Of a DNA stretch of 33,078 nucleotides, positions 1 to 8,313 are shown piece by piece; the stretch's first letter is position 1, and each line of letters opens with the position of its first letter. The notes under the pieces are model-generated. The model saw only the letters and a list, made by a program, of their open reading frames with translations, did no database searches and was not told the DNA's origin. The stretch covers positions 1 through 33,078 of the forward strand of contig JAMCWL010000039.1 of NCBI GenBank assembly GCA_023481285.1, in the 5' to 3' direction. This stretch comes from Actinomycetota bacterium (GTDB taxonomy: Bacteria > Actinomycetota > Aquicultoria > Aquicultorales > JAMCWL01). The translations under genes and the position numbers were made by a program.

Positions 1-18
1 ACGACGCTCTTCCGATCT
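1..18 (+). other. Illumina adapter remnant at contig end
   Basis: The first 18 bases, ACGACGCTCTTCCGATCT, are identical to the 3' end of the standard Illumina TruSeq read-1 adapter. They interrupt the prfB reading frame a few codons before its expected stop. This is sequencing contamination, not genome sequence, and marks position 1 as a true contig end. Confidence 0.95.
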
Positions 19-1104
19 GCAATTACGAAGTCCTCGATATCGCCATTCAGAACTGTCTGGACGCTTCCCGTCTCTTCGCTTGTTCTATGATCCTTTACCA
101 TCTGATATGGGTGTAGAACATACGAGCGTATCTGGCTCCCCCACGCGATCTCTCTTTTCTCGCCTCGAAGATCGGCCATTTCGCGCTCCCGCTCCTCGCG
201 AACCCGCTCGAAAAGACGGCTCCTGAGAATCTTCATCGCCGTCTCGCGGTTCTTAAGCTGGCTACGCTCGCTCTGACACTGAGCCATGAGGCCGGTAGGA
301 AGGTGAGTGATGCGAACCGCCGAGTCGGTCACGTTGACGTGCTGGCCCCCGGGGCCCGTCGCGCGATATGTTTCAACTCTTAGATCCTTCGGGTCTATCG
401 TGACTTCGACCTCTTCCTCAACCACGGGAATTACGTCTACGGACGCGAAAGAGGTATGACGCCGGCCCTGAAAGTCGAATGGCGATATCCTGACGAGGCG
501 GTGAACGCCCTTTTCCGCCTGGAGAAAGCCGTAAGCGTAACGTCCATGAACGATAAAGGTGGCGCTTTTGATGCCCGCTTCCTCTCCGGGGGTGACGTCG
601 TTCAACTCGACCGAGAACCTGTGATCCTCAGCCCAGCGAACGTACATACGCGTGAGCATCTCGGCCCAATCCTGGCTTTCCATCCCCCCGGCTCCAGGAT
701 GGATCGAGATGATTGCGTCTTCCTCATCAAAATCGCCGGTAAACCAGCTTCTTAGTTCGAGGTCGTCGACGTCTCGAGATAGACGCTTAAGCGCCTCTCC
801 GACCTCCCGGCTGTGCTCTTCATCGCCCTCGGCAACTGCGAGCTCATTTAAGACCCCCAGATCCTCCAGGCGTTCTCTGAGTGAACCCCAGAAAGCTACG
901 TCGTCCTTGAGGCCAGACAGCGCCGTCATTTTTTTCTGGGCGCTTGCAGGGTCGTCCCAAAAATTGGGTTTTGCCGCTTCTTCTTCCAGAAGGGCGGCTC
1001 TGCTTCGTTTGCCCTCTATGTCAAAGGTACTCCTTAATCTTCTCTAAGCGCTCGCTTAAGTTCTTTATCTCATCCGAGTAATCGATTAGCAATTTTGCCT
1101 CCAT
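19..1104 (-). CDS. prfB: Peptide chain release factor 2 (programmed frameshift; 3' end missing)
   Basis: RF2 releases the finished peptide at UGA and UAA stop codons. Translating the minus strand from ATG at 1104 gives MEAKLLIDYSDEIKNLSERL and so on, then an in-frame TGA at 1023-1021. A +1 shift there joins it to a frame that runs to the contig end. That frame carries the RF2 stop-recognition tripeptide SPF (in VRISPFDFQG) and the catalytic GGQ loop (ATGPGGQHVNVTDSAVRITH). The protein ends in VQTVLNGDIEDFVIA, so only about ten C-terminal residues are lost to the adapter junction. No clear Shine-Dalgarno site precedes the ATG. The gene follows secA by about 200 bp, the usual secA-prfB order, and may be read from the secA transcript through the intervening repeat island. 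Identity is certain; only the start is open. Confidence 0.96.
1020..1035 (-). promoter_or_regulatory. RF2 autoregulatory +1 frameshift site
   Basis: On the minus strand the site reads AAGGAGTACCTTTGAC. It has an internal Shine-Dalgarno-like AAGGAG, three bases, then the slippery CTT codon followed by TGA C. This is the classical bacterial prfB layout (E. coli has AGGGGGTATCTTTGAC). Low RF2 lets the ribosome pause at UGA and slip +1, so RF2 level controls its own synthesis. Confidence 0.95.
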
Positions 1105-1110
1105 TGTAAT

Positions 1111-1295
1111 AAAGCTATCAGCTATCAGTCGTCAGCTATCAGCTAAAGGCTTTGTCATCCTGAGGAAAGCCGAAGGCCGACCGAAGGATCTCAGCTCGTC
1201 CGAGCGATTTGTTGTGGCACTGAGATTCTTCGGACCCTAAAGGTCCTCAGAATGACATCTAAAAAGCTGACAGCTGAGAGCTGAGAGCTAAAGGC
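1111..1295. repeat. Palindromic repeat plus degenerate GCTATCA-word island
   Basis: This fills the gap between secA and prfB. The core holds two nested inverted repeats: TGTCATCCTGAGG (1153-1165) against CCTCAGAATGACA (1245-1257), 12 of 13 matching, and CCGAAGGATCTCAG (1181-1194) against CTGAGATTCTTCGG (1220-1233), 13 of 14. The core is flanked on both sides by degenerate tandem words of the type AGCTATCAGCT and AGCTGAGAGCT, each side ending in AGCTAAAGGC. No open frame of note is present. It could fold as a roughly 105-nt hairpin and affect readthrough from secA into prfB. Confidence 0.75.
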
Positions 1296-1304
1296 CATTG
1301 GCCG

Positions 1305-3932
1305 TTATTGTGCTCCACAGCATTTCTTGTACTTCTTTCCACTACCGCAAGGGCAGGGATCATTGCGCCCGATCTTATCGCTCTTCGCTTCACGCCGTGG
1401 CTCGCCGCCAGCATTCGTCACAACGGGCTGGGGCACCGCCTCAACCGGTTCCTGATGGACCTGGACATGGAAGATATAGCGGACGACGTCCTCTTTGATC
1501 TTGCCGATGAGCGCCTGGAACATCTCATAGCTCTCGGCCTTATACTCGACCAGGGGATCACGCTGTCCCATGCTGCGCATCCAGATACCTTCTTTAAGGA
1601 TGTCCATTTCGCGCAGGTGGTCTCGCCAGCGCTCGTCGATTGCCTGGAGCATGACCATTTTCTCGAGCTCTCTTAGGAGCTCTTCACCGAATCCTTCTTC
1701 ACGGCGCGCGTAAATCTCTCGCGCAATCTCATACAGCCGCTCGGTTATCTCTTCCGGCGACAGGTCCTCAAAATCGGCCGCCTTGACGGAGATGGGAATG
1801 TAGATCGGTAAATCGTCGGCAAGGCCCTGGAGATCCCACTCCTCTTCATACTGAGCCGCCGTGTGCTTGGCAACGAGACCCTCCAGAACCTCGTCGGTCA
1901 TCTCCTCAATCTGGTCTTTGAGGTTTTCGCCGGTTAGTACTCTCGCCCGCTCTTTATAGATGACCTCGCGCTGCGTGTTCATCACATCGTCATACTCAAG
2001 AACGTTCTTACGGATACTGAAGTTCTGCGCCTCCACTTGCCTCTGGGCCGTCTCGATCGTCTTTGTGATGAGCGAGTGCTCGATGGGTTCCTCCTCCGGA
2101 AAGCTCAATCGCTCCATTATCGCCTTGACCCGGTCACCGCCGAAGAGGCGCATGAGGTCATCCTCGGTCGAGAGGTAGAAGCGAGAGGAGCCCGGGTCGC
2201 CCTGGCGCCCCGAACGGCCCCTCAACTGGTTGTCTATGCGCCTGGCTTCATGACGTTCGGTGCCGATGACGTGAAGACCGCCCGCCTCGATGACCTCGCG
2301 CTGCGCACCGACGGCTGGCGGACTCCCACCGAGGATGATGTCGACGCCTCGACCCGCCATGTTCGTCGCGATGGTCACGGCCTCTTTCCGCCCCGCTTGC
2401 GCGATGATCTCCGCCTCGCGCTCGTGGTGCTTGGCGTTCAACACCTGGTGCGCGATGCCCCGGCGGCTTAGCAGCTTCGAAAGATGTTCGTTCTTTTCAA
2501 TCGAGACCGTTCCGACCAGAACCGGCTGGCCGCGCCCGTTGCAGTCGATGATATCTTCGATGACCGCGTTATACTTGGCCTCCTCCGTCTGGTAGATGAG
2601 ATCTGGGAGATCCGCCCTTATCATCGGCTTGTTCGTCGGTATGACGACGGTTTCCAGCTTGTATATCTCGCGGAACTCGTCGGCTTCGGTCGCCGCCGTA
2701 CCGGTCATGCCGGCCAACTTCTCATACATGCGGAAGTAGTTTTGGAGGGTGATGGTGGCGAGCGTCTGGTTCTCCTCGCGAATCTTCACCCCCTCCTTCG
2801 CCTCAATCGCCTGGTGAAGGCCCTCCGAGTAACGCCGGCCGAACATGAGGCGACCGGTGAACTCGTCGACGATGATGATCTCACCGTCCTTAATGACGTA
2901 GTCGCGGTCTTTGCGATAGAGGGAGTGCGCGACCATGGCCTGCTTGGAAATGTTCCTGATGTGATCGCGCTTGATGAGCTCGTCAAAGGAGAGCTCTTCC
3001 CGGCGCTCCTCCTCATACTCTCCACCAAAGAGATCTTCCACGCGATACCCAAAGGCGCGAGCTATTTTCTCCTGCCCGCGGGCGGTCTCTTTAACGTGCC
3101 GCTCCTTCTCGTAGACGATGTAATCGAACTTCTCTTCAAACTCGGCGTCGTCCTCCTTGTCTTCGGGCGTTATCGGCTCGCGCGGCTGGATTTTCAAGCG
3201 CATCGATGCAACCGCCTGGTTAACTTTGACGTATAAGGCGCTGGCCGACCAGGGGGCGCCCGAAATGATGAGAGGCGTTCGCGCCTCGTCAATGAGGATG
3301 GAGTCGACCTCGTCGACAATGGCGTAGTGGAAGTCGCGCTGCACGCGCTCCTCCAGATGGATGACCATGTTGTCCCGGAGGTAGTCGAAGCCGAACTCGT
3401 TGTTCGTCCCGTAAGTCACGTCCGAGTTGTAGGCCGCCCGGCGCTCCTGCGTCTCCGAATCGTTCTGGATAACGCCGACAGAGAGGCCGAGGAAGCGGTA
3501 GATCTGGCCCATCCATTCCGCGTCACGCCTGGCCAGGTAGTCGTTGACGGTGACGACGTGGACCCCCCGGCCGGTAAGCGCATTAAGGTAGACGGGGAGG
3601 GTCGCCACTAGCGTTTTTCCTTCACCGGTTCTCATCTCGGCTATCTTGCCTTCGTGAAGGACGACGCCGCCCATAATCTGGACGTCGAAGTGGCGCATGC
3701 CTAGAGTGCGCTTTGATGCCTCCCGGACGACGGCAAAGGCCTCCGGAAGCAAGCCGTCAAGCGACTCGCCCTCAGCAAGACGTGCCTTGAACTCGCTCGT
3801 CTTGGCCCGTAGCTCCTCGTCCGAGAGCTTTTCAATCTCCGGTTCAAGAGCATTTGCCGCCACGACGCGCTCTTCAAGTATCTTTAACTTACGTCCCTCG
3901 CCGAGACGAAGGACGCGTTCGAGTAAACCCAT
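1305..3932 (-). CDS. secA: Protein translocase subunit SecA
   Basis: SecA is the ATPase motor that pushes unfolded proteins through the SecYEG channel at the cytoplasmic membrane. The 875-residue product has the full family layout. The Walker A motif is TGEGKT near residue 105, the DEAD-like motif is [15 protein letters not shown], helicase motifs include TNMAGRG and [11 protein letters not shown], and a C-terminal zinc-binding tail ends in [16 protein letters not shown] chose the ATG at 3932 because [15 protein letters not shown] is the normal actinobacterial SecA N-terminus and a G-rich stretch (GGGGTGG) lies upstream. The frame stays open to an ATG at 3968, which would add 12 atypical residues. 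The gene sits directly upstream of prfB. Its length and motifs show no damage. Confidence 0.97.
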   Translation of the reverse strand: MGLLERVLRLGEGRKLKILEERVVAANALEPEIEKLSDEELRAKTSEFKARLAEGESLDGLLPEAFAVVREASKRTLGMRHFDVQIMGGVVLHEGKIAEMRTGEGKTLVATLPVYLNALTGRGVHVVTVNDYLARRDAEWMGQIYRFLGLSVGVIQNDSETQERRAAYNSDVTYGTNNEFGFDYLRDNMVIHLEERVQRDFHYAIVDEVDSILIDEARTPLIISGAPWSASALYVKVNQAVASMRLKIQPREPITPEDKEDDAEFEEKFDYIVYEKERHVKETARGQEKIARAFGYRVEDLFGGEYEEERREELSFDELIKRDHIRNISKQAMVAHSLYRKDRDYVIKDGEIIIVDEFTGRLMFGRRYSEGLHQAIEAKEGVKIREENQTLATITLQNYFRMYEKLAGMTGTAATEADEFREIYKLETVVIPTNKPMIRADLPDLIYQTEEAKYNAVIEDIIDCNGRGQPVLVGTVSIEKNEHLSKLLSRRGIAHQVLNAKHHEREAEIIAQAGRKEAVTIATNMAGRGVDIILGGSPPAVGAQREVIEAGGLHVIGTERHEARRIDNQLRGRSGRQGDPGSSRFYLSTEDDLMRLFGGDRVKAIMERLSFPEEEPIEHSLITKTIETAQRQVEAQNFSIRKNVLEYDDVMNTQREVIYKERARVLTGENLKDQIEEMTDEVLEGLVAKHTAAQYEEEWDLQGLADDLPIYIPISVKAADFEDLSPEEITERLYEIAREIYARREEGFGEELLRELEKMVMLQAIDERWRDHLREMDILKEGIWMRSMGQRDPLVEYKAESYEMFQALIGKIKEDVVRYIFHVQVHQEPVEAVPQPVVTNAGGEPRREAKSDKIGRNDPCPCGSGKKYKKCCGAQ

Positions 3933-4051
3933 TTGGCGCTGCCACCCCATCGAAAAACTTCGGCCCATTTTAACATGTTTGTGCGGGGCTTCACAGCAAC
4001 GGCCCTCACCCTAAGCACTCGGCTTCTTAAGTTGAAGCAAGCACGAGTGAG

Positions 4052-4062
4052 ATTATATTATA
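4052..4062 (-). promoter_or_regulatory. Possible secA promoter (-10 element)
   Basis: The minus strand reads TATAATATAAT, two overlapping consensus -10 hexamers in an AT-rich patch, about 120 bp upstream of the secA start. No convincing -35 box lies at the right spacing, so this is a weak call. The rest of the gap between secA and the DUF5317 gene (about 3933-4168) holds nothing else recognisable. Confidence 0.35.
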
Positions 4063-4168
4063 GCTGAGATAATATATTGCGAGCTGAGTCAGGTATATTC
4101 CTGATTGACCAGCGCGTCTGAAATAAGAGAAAAGGCGAGATGAGATGCGGCAGTCGTTGTCATTATCC

Positions 4169-4702
4169 TCAGGCCAACTCCTCGGCCTTCCCGTCTCCCG
4201 CCATCGAGCCTTGGATGAAGAGGAAGAGGCCGAGCGCGACCACGACGTCGCCCGGGCTGAGCACCGTGGGCTGAGGGTAGGGCGGGGGCAGCGCGACCCA
4301 GTCACCCAAAAAGCCCAGCAGAGTCCTGGACGTCGCGGGGACGTGGAGGCCGTTTACCGCCTTTAGCTCGTTCTCCCTTAACTGCACTTGAGCGTCGTAG
4401 AAAGGCATCCCTTGATTGAGAGCGATGACCGTAAAGTTCATGACGATGCCGGCTAGAACGAGGGCGACATAGCGCTTTTTAACATTGGCGATAAGGGATA
4501 TGGCGATCAGCACAAAGCTCACCAGGTAGATGATGAAGAGAAGCTTGTAATCGACCCTGTCCACCAGGTAACGCAGTGATGCTTGGATCAAAAAGGCGAT
4601 GGGAATCAACCACCAGAACGGAAAGTGAAGAGCGGCCAGACGAGATAGCTTACCCCTCCTTAGCCAGCCCACAACCAAAGCAAGAACGGCTGCCAGCGCC
4701 AT
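4169..4702 (-). CDS. DUF5317 family membrane protein
   Basis: This 177-residue polytopic membrane protein resembles the DUF5317 family, known mainly from actinobacteria and clostridia and of unknown function. Hydrophobic segments lie at the N-terminus (ALAAVLALVVGWL), near residues 28-44, 54-72 and 78-95, and at the C-terminus (VVVALGLFLFIQG). The family-typical signature is seen in ALNQGMPF followed by LGDWVALPPPYPQPTVLSPGDV. The ATG at 4702 follows a GGGGGCG stretch, and a three-codon ATGGGGGCGTAA precedes and nearly abuts it. It lies 52 bp downstream of the HD-domain gene and is probably its operon partner. Family assignment comes from recall of the motif; the role is unknown. Confidence 0.8.
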   Translation of the reverse strand: MALAAVLALVVGWLRRGKLSRLAALHFPFWWLIPIAFLIQASLRYLVDRVDYKLLFIIYLVSFVLIAISLIANVKKRYVALVLAGIVMNFTVIALNQGMPFYDAQVQLRENELKAVNGLHVPATSRTLLGFLGDWVALPPPYPQPTVLSPGDVVVALGLFLFIQGSMAGDGKAEELA

Positions 4703-4754
4703 TACGCCCCCATATGAAGCGGTTTCCTGAGGAAAGGATAGAGTAGGGTCCAGC

Positions 4755-5936
4755 CTAGGTCAAGCGCCAATTACGATCCAGAATGCCCCGCTTGCTCAGG
4801 AAAGACCAGAGGGCCCTGACCACCTTTGGATCGTAAAGAATGCTCTGGTCGCGCTTTATTTTTGCGAGAGCTTGTGCCTCGTTCAAACGCCTTTCAATGG
4901 TCATATCATTGGTGAGATCGTCAAAACGGCTGGCGACCGAGATGATGCACGCCCCGAAAGTCATTCCATTGGTGGCATAAGATGCGTGGTGCATTCTCAC
5001 CATCTCCGACGCGTCCCTCACGAACTCCACCTTTTCGATGATTTCGGCGCCTATGGCGGCGTGGTCTACGCCCGACTTTTCAGCTTCTTCATCGACGGCG
5101 ATCATGCCGATATCATGGAGCAGCGCCGCGTAACCGACCAGCTCGAGGTCCTTTCCGTGCAGTCCCATCTCCCTCGCTATGCCGGTGGCGATCTCGGCGA
5201 CGCGCTCCGCGTGCCCCCGCCTGTCGGGATTTTGGGCCTCGATGGTGTTTGCAAGGGCCTTGATGGTATTCGTGTAGACTTTGCGGATGTCCATGTAGAG
5301 CTTGAACGAGTGCCTGGTAACTACAAGAGGCAGAAAGAAGAAGAGAGCGCTCCACGCTCCCATCGTTCCGTAGAGGAGCGCCAGGAGAATGCCGAGGGAT
5401 GAGAAGGTCAGGTAAAGGGGGAAGAGAAACTTACCGGAAGAGGCGAGCGCGGACAAAGAGGGAACCCGGCGCCTCAGCTTCGACAGCTCGTCCATAAGGA
5501 TCTCAAAAGCAAAATAGGTGGTGGACATCGCAAAAAGGGCCGGAAATCCACCGATGGGATCTATCTTGCCAATCTCGCCCCTGAACAGGTAAAAGACAGC
5601 GGTAGCCGCCGTGGCCGTAACCGATTTACTCGTCACCACGAAACCGATGCCGCCGCTGTTACGCCACGATCTCTTGATTAGCGCAGCGATTAGCGTCCCA
5701 CCCGTGACGACGAGCAGCGTTTTCGGCAACGGCAAGAGGGCGATACTGGCGACCACAACCGCACCGTCAACTGAAACCGATCCTCCCTGGGGGAGTTGGA
5801 CATCCATCAATCCGGCGATGACCGCGCATGCCACAAAGAAAATGGCGGCCAGGCCCAGCTTATCCATCCACACAAAGGGCAAGAATACGACCAGGATAAT
5901 GAGGCCCAGGATGACGACGATTGCCTTTATGAGCAC
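4755..5936 (-). CDS. Membrane-anchored HD-domain protein, degenerate HD-GYP paralogue
   Basis: The N-terminal two thirds is a multi-pass membrane region. The C-terminal third is an HD phosphohydrolase domain that keeps GHAERVAEIA, LLHDIG, a downstream DHAAIGAEII and VRMHHAS, all likely metal ligands. Compared with the neighbouring paralogue it lacks the HHExxDGxGYP loop: the region reads MHHASYATNGMTFGACIIS, with the GYP and the following GLxGxxIP segment deleted. HD-GYP proteins usually hydrolyse cyclic di-GMP, and the GYP loop helps bind it, so this copy may have another substrate or a regulatory role. An ATG at 6014 would overlap the upstream gene by 71 bp. I prefer GTG at 5936, just after the upstream stop (5944), which suggests translational coupling. 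It is probably a tandem duplicate. Confidence 0.85.
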   Translation of the reverse strand: MLIKAIVVILGLIILVVFLPFVWMDKLGLAAIFFVACAVIAGLMDVQLPQGGSVSVDGAVVVASIALLPLPKTLLVVTGGTLIAALIKRSWRNSGGIGFVVTSKSVTATAATAVFYLFRGEIGKIDPIGGFPALFAMSTTYFAFEILMDELSKLRRRVPSLSALASSGKFLFPLYLTFSSLGILLALLYGTMGAWSALFFFLPLVVTRHSFKLYMDIRKVYTNTIKALANTIEAQNPDRRGHAERVAEIATGIAREMGLHGKDLELVGYAALLHDIGMIAVDEEAEKSGVDHAAIGAEIIEKVEFVRDASEMVRMHHASYATNGMTFGACIISVASRFDDLTNDMTIERRLNEAQALAKIKRDQSILYDPKVVRALWSFLSKRGILDRNWRLT

Positions 5937-5943
5937 CAGCTCA

Positions 5944-7245
5944 CTAAGTTTTCTCCGTAACAACCTCTTCGGCCCCTTTCCGGGATTCAAGCTCCTGGTA
6001 GTAGTCCGTCGCATCGAGAAAGGCCTGCACTGTCGCGGAGTCGAACTGAGAACCGCTGCACCGGATTAGTTCATGATAAGCATCCTCGACGCTCATCGCG
6101 TTCCGGTATGGACGGGCGCTCGTCATCGCGTCAAAGCTGTCGGCGACGGTAAGAATTCTGGCCATAAGGGGGATTTCCTCTCCCTTCAAACCGAAGGCAT
6201 AACCGTTTCCGTCGACGTGCTCGTGGTGATAGAGAACGGCCGAGAGGGGCTCTCGGAGGAAATCGACCTCGTGTATTATTTGCGCTCCAATCTTTGGGTG
6301 TTCCTGTATAAGCTGATACTCGTCGCTTGAAAGCTTGCCCGGCTTGCTCAGGATCTTGCGCGAAACGCCGATTTTCCCGACGTCGTGGAGGAGGGCGGCA
6401 TACCGGATCATCTCGATCATCGCCTCGGAAAACTTCATATAACGAGCTATTTTTTCCGCGTACTCCGCAACTCGCTCCGAGTGCCCGCGCGTATACGGGT
6501 CTTTAGCTTCAAGCGCCTGGACCAAGGAGCGAACGGTCTCAAGGTAGGCGTTCTTCAATTTCATATAGACCTGGAAGGTCTGGCGGGCGATGAGAAGAGG
6601 GATGATGAGAAGGGAGATTCCCACAGCGCCTGTACCCGAATATAGGTAAGCGAGTACGACTCCGATAACCGTAAGAGCAAGATGGTTAGGTACCATCCAC
6701 TCGTACTGGTAGGCCCAAATGCTAAGTGGAGAACTATCTTCAGCAATACCAACATAGATTGAAACGAAAAATGTATTGGCCAGGAAAAATGTTGCAGCCG
6801 CCAGAAAAATCGGCAAAAGGGCAAATGGATAAGATAGGTGTGATGGATTACCGTAGGTTCCGCCTGCCAAAAGGTAGACGATTCCGGCAAGGCCCATTGA
6901 GATGGCCAACTGTCCGGCGTTAAAGCCCATTGTGAGAGCCGGCAGCCGCAATCTCAGATCGTCCCAGTTAAAAACGGATACCGCCTCGATAAGCGCTGCC
7001 GCGGCCGGGCCGAAAAGAAGTAAAGCGGAGAAGGTTACCAGAAAACTAACGGACATTGCAGCGCTCTTTTGAAGATTGATTTTCAGCGACTCGGAGACGA
7101 TGGAAAGGAAAGCAAACAAAAGTACTTCCGGCCAGTCCCTAGCGATGGCTTGACCCCATCGCATTAGGAGAAACGCCAGAAAGAATAGACCGCCAAGGGC
7201 GACGGCTAACCGGTAATTCTGAAAGCCAGGCGACGCTCTTCCCAT
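5944..7245 (-). CDS. Membrane-anchored HD-GYP domain protein (putative c-di-GMP phosphodiesterase)
   Basis: The 433-residue protein has about eight hydrophobic segments up to residue 222, then an HD-GYP domain. Visible motifs are GHSERVAEYA (254-263), LLHDVGKIG (285-293, the HD pair), EHPKIGAQII (315-324), YHHEHVDGNGYAFG (339-352) and VADSFDAMTSARPY. The GYP tripeptide is GYA, a small deviation; all expected metal ligands are present. Family members cleave cyclic di-GMP to pGpG or GMP at the inner face of the membrane. It is first of a likely three-gene operon with the degenerate paralogue and DUF5317, under a TATAAT promoter just upstream. The membrane domain may sense an unknown signal. Activity is inferred. 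Confidence 0.9.
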   Translation of the reverse strand: MGRASPGFQNYRLAVALGGLFFLAFLLMRWGQAIARDWPEVLLFAFLSIVSESLKINLQKSAAMSVSFLVTFSALLLFGPAAAALIEAVSVFNWDDLRLRLPALTMGFNAGQLAISMGLAGIVYLLAGGTYGNPSHLSYPFALLPIFLAAATFFLANTFFVSIYVGIAEDSSPLSIWAYQYEWMVPNHLALTVIGVVLAYLYSGTGAVGISLLIIPLLIARQTFQVYMKLKNAYLETVRSLVQALEAKDPYTRGHSERVAEYAEKIARYMKFSEAMIEMIRYAALLHDVGKIGVSRKILSKPGKLSSDEYQLIQEHPKIGAQIIHEVDFLREPLSAVLYHHEHVDGNGYAFGLKGEEIPLMARILTVADSFDAMTSARPYRNAMSVEDAYHELIRCSGSQFDSATVQAFLDATDYYQELESRKGAEEVVTEKT

Positions 7246-7261
7246 CCGTCTTTCACTAGTG

Positions 7262-7284
7262 ATTATAGCCCTAAACCAAGGGCT
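7262..7284 (-). promoter_or_regulatory. Promoter -10 with overlapping palindromic operator for the HD-GYP operon
   Basis: A perfect TATAAT (minus strand, 7267-7262) lies 17 bp upstream of the HD-GYP start, implying a very short leader. The palindrome AGCCCT-N6-AGGGCT (7267-7284) fills the region where the -10/-35 spacer would be. The -35 hexamer is poor, as expected of a promoter needing an activator or blocked by a repressor binding the palindrome. The binding protein is unknown. Confidence 0.5.
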
Positions 7285-7332
7285 TGCTCTTTATGTAATT
7301 GAAATTATCGGAAGATAGCCCAGAAAAATTAA

Positions 7333-7548
7333 TGGACCGACATCATTTTTAGCAAATCTTACCTGCCGGTTGTGCCCGCGCCGCCAGCGAGAATGAGGCT
7401 GGCGAGAGTGGCCAAAGCCAAAAAAATCCTAGCCTTCATTTGAAAGGAGACCCCCCAGAGGGTTTTTCCTTCTCCGCTTAATCGGAAAGGAGAGGCCGCT
7501 CCGCTTTGGTATGGCTTTACTTACGACTGTTTGCTTGATGTCGGTCCA
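7333..7548. repeat. Segment bounded by 13-bp perfect inverted repeats (possible MITE or hairpin RNA)
   Basis: TGGACCGACATCA at 7333-7345 (as written TGGACCGACATCA on plus) is repeated in perfect inversion at 7536-7548. The 190-bp interior contains a 7-bp hairpin, CGCCAGC/GCTGGCG, several short G-rich and C-rich stems, and a 26-codon open frame with a signal-peptide-like sequence on the minus strand. This accounts for most of the 310-bp gap between the HD-GYP gene and the next gene. Terminal inverted repeats suggest a non-autonomous mobile element, but no target duplication is clear. A long-range RNA stem is equally possible. Confidence 0.6.
7359..7439 (-). CDS. Possible 26-residue hydrophobic peptide
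   Basis: A short frame from ATG at 7439 encodes a peptide beginning MKARIFLALATLASLILAGG and ending GAGTTGR. This is a positively charged start, a hydrophobic core and a small-residue end, as in a signal peptide or single-span micropeptide. There is no well-placed Shine-Dalgarno site; a GGGGGG run lies about 15 bases upstream. It sits wholly inside the 13-bp inverted-repeat segment, so it may belong to that element. It may equally be chance in GC-rich sequence. Confidence 0.3.
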   Translation of the reverse strand: MKARIFLALATLASLILAGGAGTTGR

Positions 7549-7555
7549 AACTTAA

Positions 7556-8221
7556 TTATATCGTTTTCAAGAAGCTGAAGCGACGGTTTATCGCATCGAG
7601 GGTCGCCCGGACAATCGAGTCCTTATCATTCTGCCGAACCAGGGCAGAGCCGGCGAGACTGCTCTCACCGGATGAACCAACAAGGGTTATGCAGGCCACA
7701 GCCACTTTCTCTTTACCCAGATCAGCTACGGTCACATCCTCCAGCGCAAAGCAGAAAGAGGACGGGATAAATTGGGAGACGGCATCGAGCGTCGCTTGCG
7801 CCACCAGACGCAGCCTCTCCGTCTGTGACGAGGCCCCCTGGGCGACACCCTCGTAAAGCATATCGCCCATCCCCAAAGTAACCGCCGCCTTGGCCCTGAC
7901 CCCGGTCACCTCCATGTTGACGCTGGCGATCTGGAGTCGTGGCTTCGAGCCGTTCCCGTCGACCTCCTCAGGCCTTTCTTGCTGGCTAACCTGGGCTACG
8001 CTTACTTTGCGGTGGTTGACGGGTATGCCAAAGCGGGCCATAAGAGTGGTCTCCACGTCTCTCACCAGTTGCTTCGCGCCCTTCCCAGGCGCAGCGACGA
8101 TGTGGATCTCCTCGATGCTGTTGTCGGGAGCTACGACGATCCGAGCCGCCTGTACATCATCAAGTTGACAGAGAGCATCCTCGATCTCCGCTATATTAAA
8201 AGCTTCCGATATGATATCCAT
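7556..8221 (-). CDS. Hypothetical protein with internal duplication
   Basis: I do not recognise a named family. The 221-residue soluble protein starts with a short alpha/beta region (MDIISEAFNIAEIEDALCQL), then a charged linker (about residues 76-93). Two similar units follow. Each has alternating beta strands, a small glycine-rich turn and a helix ending in ATLDA: unit 1 about 95-148 (KAAVTLGMGDMLYEGVAQG then ATLDAVSQF), unit 2 about 153-216 (VAVACITLVGSSGESSLAGS then ATLDAINRRF). The pattern loosely recalls the LeuA dimerisation fold, but that is only an impression. The ATG at 8221 follows AAGGGATAAG, a good ribosome binding site. It lies between the hpf repeat element and the inverted-repeat segment, so it is probably transcribed on its own. 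Confidence 0.8.
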   Translation of the reverse strand: MDIISEAFNIAEIEDALCQLDDVQAARIVVAPDNSIEEIHIVAAPGKGAKQLVRDVETTLMARFGIPVNHRKVSVAQVSQQERPEEVDGNGSKPRLQIASVNMEVTGVRAKAAVTLGMGDMLYEGVAQGASSQTERLRLVAQATLDAVSQFIPSSFCFALEDVTVADLGKEKVAVACITLVGSSGESSLAGSALVRQNDKDSIVRATLDAINRRFSFLKTI

Positions 8222-8313
8222 CTTATCCCTTGTGACTATGTACCATCACTCTAATTCTAACCGCTTTTAAAGCTATCGTCAGCTATTTTCTTGCTTTTCA
8301 ACAAATTATTTTA

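Noticed and set aside
456-1047. Plus-strand open frames over prfB
   Set aside because: They are antisense shadows of RF2; the minus strand carries SPF and GGQ motifs and a textbook frameshift site.
7346-7535. c-di-GMP (GEMM) riboswitch beside the HD-GYP gene
   Set aside because: An AAAGCCA stretch occurs, but the rest of the conserved GEMM core is missing.
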